A stretch of 64,000 nucleotides of DNA from Calendula officinalis. Lineage: Eukaryota > Streptophyta > Magnoliopsida > Asterales > Asteraceae. The position numbers and the translations under genes are program-made. The stretch covers positions 20,803,058-20,867,057 of the forward strand of contig OY970822.1 in the NCBI GenBank assembly GCA_963853835.1, read 5' to 3'. The first letter of the stretch is position 1. Each line of letters starts with the position of its first letter. Shown piece by piece: positions 1 through 10,386 of this stretch. The notes under the pieces were generated by a model. It was not told the origin of the DNA, ran no database searches, and saw only the letters and a list, made by a program, of their open reading frames with translations.

Positions 1-1339
1 TCGAGCTGCCAAATTTTGTAAAACTCCTGGTTCATGCAAATATGAAAGACGGGTCATGTCATCTACACCTCCAGGTGGAGCTTCAGTATCCTTAGGGAAA
101 ACTTTTGAGACATTTGTAACAATCTGCAATTATCAATTAAGTCAAACTCAAGTCAACTAAGTCAAACCCGAGTCAATGTAGTGTTACAATACTCACGGTT
201 TTCCCCTTTGTGGTGTGTACATGAAGTTCTTGCCCGTTAATTCGGGTAACTTCCCCATCAATCCATGCTAAACCAGGATCTTCAACCCACACATGTGAAC
301 CTACAATAATATTAACTGGTGCCGCCTGCAAATATATAAAATAAAATAAAAAATTAGAAATTGGATATAGGGCCCACAACACTTTCAATAGTTCAAATCA
401 ATTTTTAAAATGTTTTATTTAATCCTAATGGTTCTTGCGCATTTTGAATCTAAAGCAACTCCGTTGACTCTCAAAAGTCAAAATAACAGAATATGATGGT
501 CCAGAACTTGTTTGTCATTATAACACTCAAAATTCGATTTAATAAGCACGTCGATATTAGTAATTTATCATTGAAAAGAAGGTAAACTTTGTAACATTTA
601 TTTCCTAAACAAGACCAGTACGTAATTTAATTTGTACACTATGACCTGTTACTAATGGGGAAACAAACTATTAACACTAATGATTAGTTATCCATATTTT
701 ACACCATTTAAAGCCTCCTAAATATAGGCACAACCGAATTGTGTCAAGTAATCATGCACATGTCCCCAATATCCTATGACACAATGGTGAAAATGCATCC
801 CTAAATCTAAGGCAGTGTTTAAAAGAGATACAATTAAGGTTTGTAATGGAAGCTGGCTGATTGAGTATAAAAAAATCAACAACTCATGATGGTCTTCAAA
901 ACAGTTCACGACTTAGTTCCTAAATCATGTTCATATCGAACTTATTAAACTTTCTACTAAGTTTTTCCAGTATCTGCAGATTCTGTTCAATTATCTCCTC
1001 AATCTACAACTAACAGAAAATAATGTTGACATGAATCCAGAACCTGAGCAAAATCAGTATTAAAAATTGAACCCAATTTTGCCCCCTAGATAAACGACGA
1101 TATATTCAAATTCTGACTCGAAAACCTAAATAATCACAAAAAAACACCGCCATCAACTTAAATTTAGCAGGAAACCAATAGCATCAATATATTTAAGCAA
1201 TTAACAAGAAGCAAAACAGCGATTCAAACAAGAAGAAACTTCGTTGAATAGATTTGACTTAACGCACAATCAATCAAGCAAATACTAGCAATAATCATTC
1301 AGTTAATTCAAGCAAAGAAAAACAAAATTAACTTACCAT
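1..1339 (-). CDS. Myosin XI heavy chain, 5' end (partial)
   Basis: Plant class XI myosin, the actin-based motor that drives organelle movement and cytoplasmic streaming. Only the N-terminal SH3-like region is inside the window. Three coding exons can be read: 1337-1339 (only the ATG), 197-325 and 1-123; the last runs off the left edge. The joined peptide starts M-A-A-PVNIIVGSHVWVEDP and includes LAWIDGEVTRINGQ and HTTKGKT, then VTNVSKVFPKD and DDMTRLSYLHEPGVLQNL, which are strongly conserved in plant myosin XI just before the motor core. All introns are GT-AG and all junctions are phase 0. The first intron (326-1336, about 1 kb) starts directly after the ATG, so exon 1 is otherwise 5' UTR, reaching up to about 1540. 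The exact paralogue (XI-A to XI-K) cannot be named from 85 residues. Confidence 0.93.
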
Positions 1340-3574
1340 TAACGATGACTACAAAGCCCAATCGATCTCTCTCCTTCTCATCAAAGAACAACGAGAACGA
1401 GTTCAAAGAAACCAAACCACAAGTCGGTGACTCAGATCGGTAATAATAAGATGATGACAAAGAAGAAACCCAGAAATTATTTCACAACGATTATGATGAT
1501 GATGGTGTAAAGAATGATAACTTTTTTGGAATATTTTCTCTCTATCTCAGAAATGAGGTAAGAAATTTGTATCTATATGTATATGCTTTATATATATTTA
1601 TTGTGTGTGTATTTGTATATTATACACACAGCAAAGCAATGTGTGTTTTGTGGGGTTTCTTGCACTTTCTCTCTCTAGAAATTTCTCTCTCTAGAATTTG
1701 TATGTCTTCTGGTCAAGAAAGAAAGCTCGAGCGGTGAGTTTATGTGAGTCCACAGGCTCAATACTCGATATCAGACATTTTACGTTTGACAGTCATTGTT
1801 GGTTTGGTTTAGAGCTTAGGGTCTGTGTTTTCATTTATTTACCAAATTGCCATTTTCAGGTTTTATACCTTTACTTGGATGAAAAATTCAAATTTTAAAT
1901 TTGTGTTAACGTTCTGAACGTATAATCGTTTTGATGAGTAATTTTCAATTTCCAATAAATAGTTTTTAATTTAACAAAGGAAAATGCTAAACATATGGCC
2001 ATCAAAGCTATAGTTAATATACTTAATGGACAATTATATTAAACATAAGTATCCTAAGATGATGAGTGGTTTTCAAAATAATTGGATTTTAATTATAAAT
2101 ATGATATTGTTTTCTAGTTAAATAATTTTATTTATTTTGCTACTTATTTTATCAATATAAGTGTATAAAACAAATTACAAGATTATGAAAGAAAATTAGT
2201 GGATTCTTTATGTCAATTATTTTATATGTGGTGGGATGAAGTATGAATATTTAGTAGGAAACGATAAATTTTTTCATTAATTATAAATTTAGTATTTGAA
2301 TTAAGGTTTTCACGGGACAAAGATAGTAAACAAAATGTATTTGAATCACGTATAGCCTTTTGAATAACATTTTGTAATAAAAGAACAAACGTATTTGATT
2401 CAACAATCATCAACAATAAGTCCGTATACAATGATCTCTCATGATTAAGTACCTTATATTGTTGAAACATCTTGAAATTGTGTATTTTTATATAAAATTG
2501 TTACATACCAATGTGGTGCAACACGTAAGCTATTTTTATAGTTAGCAAACACAACGTTGGTATTTGTTCGCAAATAAGTCGGTCAACTATTTTTTGTACT
2601 CATATTATTTCTCTTGATATGTATGATAATATACAAACATATAAAATTTACAACTGATATCATTTACATGGTCACATGAATTCTCTTTTGCGAACATGAA
2701 TATACATTGAACTAAAGTCTGTTAGCTGACTACCATTTATGAATTTAATACAAAGTATGTTTTTCTGTTCAAAAGTATATTATTCAATAAAACATTTGTT
2801 ATAGAAAATATTTTATATGGTTTTAACTTTGTATCTAATGTTCTATGGTGAAAATTTAGTTTTAGTTACAATTTTGAAGGAAATACTTATCAGTCATCAC
2901 ATGATCACATCACACTATACTATTATGATCGTTCCACGGTCATTTAACCAACCATATCATGGTTCCTCGTGGTCGACGGCCGTCTCTTGGATTCTAGGGC
3001 ATTGGTAAAGAGACAAAAGTAGAGCCCCTAGATACAAACTGGTATATAAGTGGACTTGAAAACTATAGGATTATACATTTACATATAAGATGTACATAAA
3101 AAGTTAGGGCACCTCTAAGTGTGGGTCACATACGGCATTACATCCTACATCTCATCAAACTGCTCATGGTGTAGACGGAGGAGGAAGCACGAGGGAGGGA
3201 ACAACATGAGAGGGGTAGGGTGTTCCATGGTCTTGCACGACGTGGTCATTGTCTACCTCGGATAACACTCATATCGACCGGCCTTGAAGATATGCAAGTT
3301 AATTAAAATACGAACTAAAAGCCCAATTTTAAAAAACACGAAAACACCAACAGTTTATTTCATAGGTTTGCTAGATAGGAATTAAAAGTTTCTTATAATA
3401 ACAAATTAGACCTCTTGACATAGTAATAACTGTTACTACTATAAAAAAACACTAACTAGTACAAAGTGCATAAATATACAATAGTCGCATTTAACTCGAG
3501 TTATTTCCTTAGATAATGTCATATCTTAGCAAATTATTAAGAGAACCACCGTTATCTAAATACATACATATACA
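1340..3574. other. Myosin 5' UTR/promoter and gene-free AT-rich spacer
   Basis: The stretch upstream of the myosin ATG (1340 to about 1560) is its probable 5' UTR. Beyond it are TATA-like AT runs (1565-1625) and CT-rich repeats (1668-1697). The remainder to 3574 is AT-rich with only short chance reading frames. A GC-richer patch at about 2930-3290 has no recognisable coding sense on either strand. I see no gene here. Confidence 0.6.
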
Positions 3575-4104
3575 CTAGCAGGTACCCGCGCAATGCGGCG
3601 GCGGGTACCCTGTCATTATATTTTGTGGCAAACAAATATTGTTTATTAACAATTTTTTTAAGGACGGCAACGGGGTGGGAGGTTGCCGATGGTGGTGATG
3701 GTGGCCAGAGGTGGCCGACAGTGGCAGTAGGCAGTGGCAGTGGGGTGGGGATGGTGTTGATGTATTCGATCACATGTGATGATCGTGATGGTTTGGATTT
3801 GATCTTAGTCGTTTAAACTTTCTTTTATCGAATGACTTAGATTTACTTCACAAAAAAGATGAATTACCTAATTTCACAATGAACCTAATATAAAAACAGA
3901 AGTTGAAATTAAAAAAATAGCAAAAGACGCAACAAATGCAAATTTCAGAAACACCAAAGACTGAATAGCATTACAATACATGATACAAAAGAGAATTAAA
4001 CGACAATTGACAATTCAAATTTCAATAATAGCAATAGTAAGTGACAATACTTAATATGTAAAAAATTAAACGACAAAGACAACTTTTTAGATGATACTAA
4101 ATAG

Positions 4105-4360
4105 TAGGGGTGAGGTCGGTCAAAAAACCAAACCGAACTGATAACTTGTTATCGGTTTTAGTTTGATTTGGCTCGGGTGTTTTACGTCAAATGTTCATCC
4201 TTATCCAAAAACCTAACCGAAACGAATAGAACCGAAACAGAAAACGGTGAATTTTCAAAACCGAACCGATAACATGTTATCGGTTTTGGTTCAGTTCGGT
4301 TTTAGTCGGTTTTCAGGTTTTCAGTTCAACTCAGTTTTTTGGCCCAAATGCTCACTCCTA
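4105..4360. mobile_element. hAT-type MITE, 256 bp
   Basis: Terminal inverted repeats TAGGGGTGAG and CTCACTCCTA bound the element. A perfect 8 bp target duplication, CTAAATAG, flanks it at 4097-4104 and 4361-4368. The 8 bp duplication and TAGGGGTG-type ends are typical of hAT elements. The interior is rich in AACCGA and TCGGTTTT motifs in both orientations and has no coding capacity. It is nested inside Helitron B. Confidence 0.9.
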
Positions 4361-5703
4361 CTAAATAGGCTTGCATAACCCTCTTCAATTACTCAAGTGC
4401 ATAAGGATACTAAGGTCGCTTTCATAATTTGTTTGTTTACCTTCATCTTCATTTTTTCCCACTTTTCATCCTAGTGTGTAGCTGCTTCTTGATTGCCAAC
4501 TTGCCAGCATGTAGCAAAATTTAATAAATAACTTCTGAATGGCCAAGTTGAAAGAAACTATAAGCAAAATCAATTGATCATAATTTTAATGTCACACATA
4601 CTTTTTTTCATGGTCAACATTTATGAACAATGTTGTATTTGTAACCACAATTAATTCATTTAGCGTTTATAAGAAAAATAATGAACTAAAAAGTGTAGGT
4701 GCCAACCAGACTCGTACTAAAATTGACGAGTTTCAACCCAAACATGCTTTGATACTTTGACCCATTACCCAATTATATTCAGATACAAATGGCTTCATAA
4801 TAACATGCATACTCGTTTTAGTACTGATAGCAGCATGCTCGTTTTGTGCTGGAATCCCCGAAAACTTGAAAACATTGTAGATCTCAGCTACCAATTCTTT
4901 CCCAAATAGTTAAAGTTCGTTATTTTGTCTAAAAACTTGATCGTTTACTTAGACCCTAATTTCGAAAATAAGGAATAGTAAGGTAATTAAAGTACAATTT
5001 AGGTAAATTTTGACCCATTTGATTTGTTTCTTTATTAAGTGGTCCATTTAACGCGTTAGAGATAAAACATATCCCAACTATCAAATTCATAAGTCAGTTG
5101 AATGTTACCTGCCATAAAACCGTAGAAAGAGAAGTTGCAACAGGAACTGATGGTAAAAATGGAGTTTGTGTGCTGAAATCATATTTTTCAGGTGCATCAT
5201 ATCTAAAAAATATAATGTAATCTTTAATACCTTGGATCAAAAGGAAACTCTTTTGGGATATAATTAAACCTGAAAACATTTTAATACCAAATATAGCATC
5301 CAACATATAAAAACAAAATCGATCTTAAGATAAGTTACCAACATTGTAGAGAAAGTAAAGACTTTTTACCCTGAATCAAATCTGCAATTGTGAAATCCAC
5401 TTCACACCATTATAAAATAACTAAAAAAAAGTAGCACCTGCAAGCCTAAAATCCAAATAAAGGTGAAATTCTATTTGCCTATCGGTGCACCTAAAGTAGC
5501 ACCTGCAAAACCATTATTCATATCAAATGAAATTATCATTAATTATTTGATAATGTATGAAACTTATGAAGAAGTTTTGAACAAACAAAGTTAATTTATA
5601 CACAAAATCCATGTTTAGATGACAAAATCCAAGATATATCTTTAAATTATTGACAGTAAAAAGAACTAATGAGAAACATAGAAAATATATGTATGATTTG
5701 GAC

Positions 5704-6053
5704 CTTGGGAACTTCGAGTTGAGGATTTCTTTTGGTACGTATTTCCACCATTGATAAGCATTTTCGTTTGTACCAATGATTTTGACCCTTGAATCATTGG
5801 TCCTTCTGCAGATATTAATCAATCAAGAGCAAATATGACATTCTATATTATGTGATGAATCAAATAAATGCATCAACCACTTGTATGTACCTTCTCTTGT
5901 AACAGCGTCTTCGTTTCTTCACAGCCGGCGCAGGTGCTTGTGTGTGTGAAATAACAGCCTCTTGTGGAGCTTGTTTAGCAATCTCGAGTCCTGCAACAAC
6001 ATTCGACTTCACATTAGGTTTAACGATTGCAGAGTTCAAACCATCCCTAACCG
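5704..6053 (-). pseudogene. WRKY transcription factor fragment captured by Helitron B
   Basis: Two exons can be spliced with good GT-AG sites: about 6053-5891 and 5805-5704. The joined frame reads AVKKRRRCYKRRRTNDSR, then NENAYQWWKYVPKEILNSKF and PR. This matches the WRKY domain layout (WRKYGQKEIL..KFPRSY) of group III-like proteins, preceded by the usual basic stretch. The invariant heptapeptide WRKYGQK is changed to WWKYVPK, so DNA binding would be expected to be lost. The zinc-binding half of the domain was not found. A further open stretch at 5106-5210 with splice-like borders may be a downstream exon but is not recognisable. I infer a gene fragment transduplicated by the Helitron and now decayed. 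Confidence 0.65.
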
Positions 6054-6390
6054 TCCTTTAGTTTTGTCTTTGTTCGTTCAGCCACCACCACATCCTAGGG
6101 TTTCTTTTGTAGTTTAAATGATAACTGAATTAGGGTTGTTTAAGATGCAATCAGATACGAATCGACGCAATTGAGGAACCGATACAATCGAGGCGGCAGG
6201 TGAGGAATCAAGGAGCCAGGTTAGGAATCGAGGAGCAAGGTTAGGAATCGAGGAGGCGTCGTTTTTTAGGCGGGTATGGAAGTTTGAATTATTGTTTAGG
6301 CGGGTATGGGCCGAACATGCGGAAAACATTTAGGTGGGTTTAACCCGCGTATTAACATTTAATACTCTTGTGTTTAGGATTCCATTAGCA

Positions 6391-6474
6391 GCCGATGGCT
6401 AGAGCAGATGGTAAGGTCGTTGATACCCAACCTGAAGGTCTGGGTTTCGAACCCTGGCTGAGCCATTTTTTATT
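6391..6474 (+). other. tRNA-like sequence with Pol III A/B boxes inside Helitron B
   Basis: An A-box-like stretch (TGGCTAGAGCAGATGGTAAG, 6396-6415) is followed about 35 bp later by a B-box (GGTTTCGAACCC, 6442-6453) and a T run at 6466-6471. Acceptor-stem pairing is poor, so it is not a functional tRNA gene. It lies about 95-175 bp inside the 5' end of the Helitron and is transcribed, if at all, outward across that end. Confidence 0.5.
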
Positions 6475-6683
6475 AAAAGGTCTAATTCCATAATTAGCAA
6501 GTGTGTTGGCTGAATTTTCAGCCCTGCTAATTATGGAAGGGGTAAACTCTTTATAATATAGTAAAGACTAGGATAAACCCGCGCAATGCGGCGGGCTGCG
6601 AACTAAAAATTACTGGCGATTAAAAGTTCATTCGTAACATATTTTTAGAACGAATACAATACATTTTAAAACGAATACAATAC

Positions 6684-7053
6684 GTAAAGTTGCCCATGCG
6701 AGAACACCGATTCCGACAGATAAACACCGTCTTCCTTTAATTGATTTTGAAATCTACTCATCAGTTTAACGTAAATAGAAGCTTGAATCTTGCCTCCCTA
6801 CAATAAAATGGATAATACATACGATGTGAATTAACAATTAAAACACTAAAAAAATCATTTTACGTAATGATCATTTATCGAATATGGTTAAGTGTAATAC
6901 CTCTTCGTCAATTAACAGCATCTCAAGTGATATTATTTCATTCTTATTGTTGAAATTCGTGTGTGGCCACATTCGTAGAACCCTGACCTTGAGGTGAATT
7001 TTGTCCTTGAAATCATGACTGTTTCTTATAAAGTGCAATCCGATTGTTGACAT
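6684..7053 (-). pseudogene. RPA-like OB-fold exons, N-terminal part (Helitron-associated)
   Basis: Two exons splice in frame with GT-AG sites: 7053-6901 and 6797-6684. The product contains KIHLKVRVLRMWPHTNF, SLEMLLIDEE, then GGKIQASIYVKLM and LKEDGVYLSESVF. This is the first half of the DBD-A OB fold of plant replication protein A 70-like (DUF223) proteins, which many plant Helitrons carry. The gene stops about 115 bp before the Helitron 3' end, so only a fragment is present, ending at a plausible donor (GTATTG). The complementary second half is found near the other end of the element at 29149-29985. Confidence 0.68.
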
Positions 7054-7250
7054 GTTAAGAATACCTTACACAAAAAGATTACGAAAGTCACACACGGTAG
7101 GAATAACATTTGTATCAAAAGTTTAGTTATTTCAAAATAAACAAGAGTTGTGGGTGATAAATAATACCGTTGGTTATGATGGTTTTCTCGGTTTTTTTGT
7201 TGAAGGTTATGACGGGTTTTCTCGGTTTATGGTACCTATGTTTATATAGA

Positions 7251-7544
7251 ATGGAGGTAATACGTAACCTATATAACAAATTAAATGAATATAAATTCAA
7301 AGATTTAATCGGTAGTTATAACATGAATGGAGGTAATACGTAACCAATATAACAAATTAAATGAATATTAATGCAAATATTTAATAGGTAGTTATAACAT
7401 GAATGGAGGTAATACGTAACCTATATAAAAAATTAAATGAATATTAATGCAAAAATTTAATCGATAGTTATAACATGAATAAAAAAACGTAAACGTTAAA
7501 ATGAAGTCGGTAGTTAATGCAAAGATATAATCGGTAGTTATAAG
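7251..7544. repeat. 76 bp tandem repeat, about 3.8 copies
   Basis: The phrase ATGGAGGTAATACGTAACC recurs at 7251, 7327 and 7403, an exact 76 bp period. A fourth, degraded unit runs to 7544. Units differ by a few substitutions. The array belongs to Helitron A and is cut by the solo LTR inserted after 7544. Confidence 0.88.
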
Positions 7545-7815
7545 TGTAACATCCCGAGACCCGGCCTATTATTTTATTACTTTTGGTAAATAATATTCTA
7601 TTATTTAATATTTAATATTTTGTTTAAATTGATTTAATTGTATTTTAACCAAGGGGTTAGAATTAGTGAAAACGAAAATGTTTTATTTAATTAGTGATAT
7701 TTATATATCTATTTTTCCTTTTTAACCAGAGTTCCAAATATATTTTCGTTGTGTAAATCAGAGTTCGTTTAGGCCTTAAAATTTATCAGTGAATAATTAG
7801 ATAACATGTATTTTT

Positions 7816-10137
7816 TGTAACGACCCGAAATTTGTAAATAAAATATGTAAAAATATGATAATTATGGATAAATCGTTTAAAGAACGTAGGAATTGGTTTC
7901 GTGTCGTTTGGAGACCGTATGAGAAAGTTATGGACGAAACCGGGTTGAAACCTAGACCGAAAAGTGCAGCCCTGTTGCAAAGGCAGGCTCGCGGCGCGAG
8001 CCTGGCGCGAGCGAAACGCGAGGTTGAGCAGAGGGACAGAGCTGAAACGCGAGAATGTCGCGTTGACTTCGCGTTGACTTCGCGACGCGAGCTCGACGCG
8101 AGCGAGGCGCGAAGTCTGGTATAAAGCGGCGACCAGCGGGAAGACCCGCGTCATTTCGCGGCGCGAGCTCGGCGCGAGCGGGGCGCGAGCCCTTCCGACC
8201 AGAACATAAAAATCGGGTTTGGCTCATTTGTGCCATCTTCAAACCCTAGTTCTTCCTTTTGGCGATTTTGGAGCTCAAGTGCAGATCTTGGTTGATTTCT
8301 TCTCAAATCTTTGATAGATTTCACTCCTAGTTGAAGATTAGAGGTATATCTTCACTCTTTGATCTTTGTAGCTTAAGATCTATGTATTTGGGTGTATGGG
8401 TTTGAAGCCCTAGCTATTTGGGTTATGGATCGTGGTGATATAAGTGATGTATACACTTAATAGATGGTATGTTATCAAAGGAAACAAGTGTATGATTATG
8501 ATTTGCAAGAATCTTAAGGGTTGATTAAACCTAGGGTTTGGTAAATCACCATAATTGGGGGAAAAGTGTTATTAAGTGTTATCTAGAGATAGATGGACAC
8601 ATTGGTAGTAGATTGTGATGTTGATAATCTTGTGATTATTGTATTAGGCATTTGGTGAGATCTTGGAAGGTTGACCAAATTATGAAGCAAGGAAACTGAC
8701 GTAAAGAATACGGTTGGAGCACTTTATTGCTAAGGTGAGTACATGAGACTTTTAAACTGGGTACATAGCAATTAATTTTGAAAGTACATATGATATTGTA
8801 TCAGTCTTTATTAACAAATATTTTGTTAAAGATAGTAGTTGAAAATGTATGAAAGTATGTAGAATGTGATACTAGAATGTGTCTAGTATGATTGATGAAC
8901 TTGAAGTAAATTATGATAGATCCAAGTAGTTATGGAATCTATGTTAATGAACAATAATAATGAAATAATTGATTAAGAGAATGTATACGGAGCCTTTATT
9001 AATAAATATTTATTAGTAAAGCAATTGGGAACGACTTTATAGTAATTAGTACCTATTGGTAAGATATACTAATAAAAGTAAAGAATATGATGTGACTAGT
9101 AATAGTTGTCTATTATAGTCAAGGAAGAGATAAAAGTATTATGTTATCGATAGATAAGAAATGTATCTTATGTATAAAGTAAGCATGGACCTCATAGGGT
9201 TCATAGATTTAGAAGTAACTGTGGTTGCTTATGATCGGGTCCATGGGACCATACAGGTACGTTCACACTGTGGTGAACTAACTATATGTCGTTAGTATTA
9301 GATGACTAACTTGTTTGATGTTGGATGTGATAGCCGAAGGCTTTGACTGTCATAACTGTTAGGTTATGGTAAGAGTTAGATGGTGGTGATGCGGGGGACC
9401 CCCGGTCACTGGACGGTGGTATATATGTTTATACACCGAGTGTATATATGTTTATACACTAAGCACACGGGTGCTACTAGTACTCATATGTTTGGTACTA
9501 GGTATGTTAGGTTCTAATACATATATGTTTATGTATTAGATATGTTGGTAGGACGGTGGTATATATATTTATACACCGAGTGTATATATGTTTATACACT
9601 AAGCACACGGGTGCTTCTAGTACGCATATGTTTGGTACTAGGTACGTTAGGTTCTGGTACATATATGTTTATGTACTAGATATGATTGGGCTTCTGGTAC
9701 CTATACGTTTAGGTACTAGATATGTTTGCTAGGAAGGCAAAGCAGTTAGAGTCACGGAAGGGTGACTAGACGGTATTTATGTAGTTTATATACATGTTTA
9801 TATATTTATGAAATGACTATTATTGGGGTCTAAAACCCATGTATCTCACGAGACTATTTTGTCTCACGTACTACGTTTGTTTTGTGGCTGTGTACTCAGG
9901 TACAGGTTTGAAGTGATAGAAGGTTGCACTAGAAGTGGCCTAGAGATGTTTAGCTCGGAAGCTATTAGGTAGATCCCGTTGCCTATGGTTTTGATATACT
10001 TGGTGACACCGTATTTTTGTAAACTCTGATATAAGTTTTAAAGTTTTTGTTAAACTGTATTTTGGACAATATGTCAGATATTTAAAAGAATGTATTTTAA
10101 GTGATTTAAACGATGTTATAAAAATACGGGTGTTACA
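7816..10137 (+). repeat. 5' LTR of the gag-only retrotransposon (2322 bp)
   Basis: It starts TGTAACGACCCGAAATTTG and ends ACGGGTGTTACA. A CpG-rich block at about 7985-8190 has many GCGCGAGC-type repeats within an otherwise AT-rich LTR. A duplicated block of about 130 bp around 9412-9670 contains TATATGTTTATACAC hairpin motifs. It carries an 11 bp piece near 8090 that is absent from the 3' LTR. Confidence 0.93.
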
Positions 10138-10140
10138 ACT

Positions 10141-10152
10141 TGGTATCAGAGC
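10141..10152 (+). other. Primer binding site, initiator tRNA-Met type
   Basis: TGGTATCAGAGC lies 3 bp after the 5' LTR end. It is the standard complement of the 3' end of plant initiator tRNA-Met used by many gypsy and copia elements. Confidence 0.93.
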
Positions 10153-10386
10153 TATAGTTTAAGTGAATTAGGTTGGATGTCCATCCTAGTCTTAGACTGT
10201 AGCATTAGGAATGTAAGATTCCTTGAGATCATTAGGTTGACCTTGAGACTTTATGTTAAGTTTAGGGTTGAACCTAGGGGACCTATGAAAGTGATGTGAT
10301 TATGGATGATCAGTGTTTTGAGACTCATAAAACGTACACGAGGTATTAATTGTTTAATGTCTTTCGTATAGTCAAGATCGAAAGAA

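Larger units (their letters stand above)
3575..6567 (-). mobile_element. Helitron B (non-autonomous), about 3.0 kb
   Basis: Read on the minus strand, the element starts TCTTTACTATATTATAAAG at 6567, close to the classical plant Helitron 5' end TCTCTACTA. It ends at 3575 with a GC-rich hairpin (3581-3608, arms CCGCCGCATTGCGCGG-like) followed by CTAG and then a host T, which fits the CTRR|T rule for Helitron 3' ends. No Rep/helicase reading frame is present, so it is non-autonomous. It carries a WRKY-like exon remnant (5704-6053), a nested hAT MITE (4105-4360) and a tRNA-like sequence near its 5' end (6391-6474). Its 5' end directly touches the 3' end of a second Helitron. A database search for near-identical copies with both ends would confirm the limits. 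Confidence 0.72.

Noticed and set aside
7786..8242. Overlapping frames on both strands within the LTR CpG block (and the same at 13.6-14.2 kb)
   Set aside because: They arise from low stop-codon density in GC-rich repeats and lie in an LTR; both copies show the same shadows.
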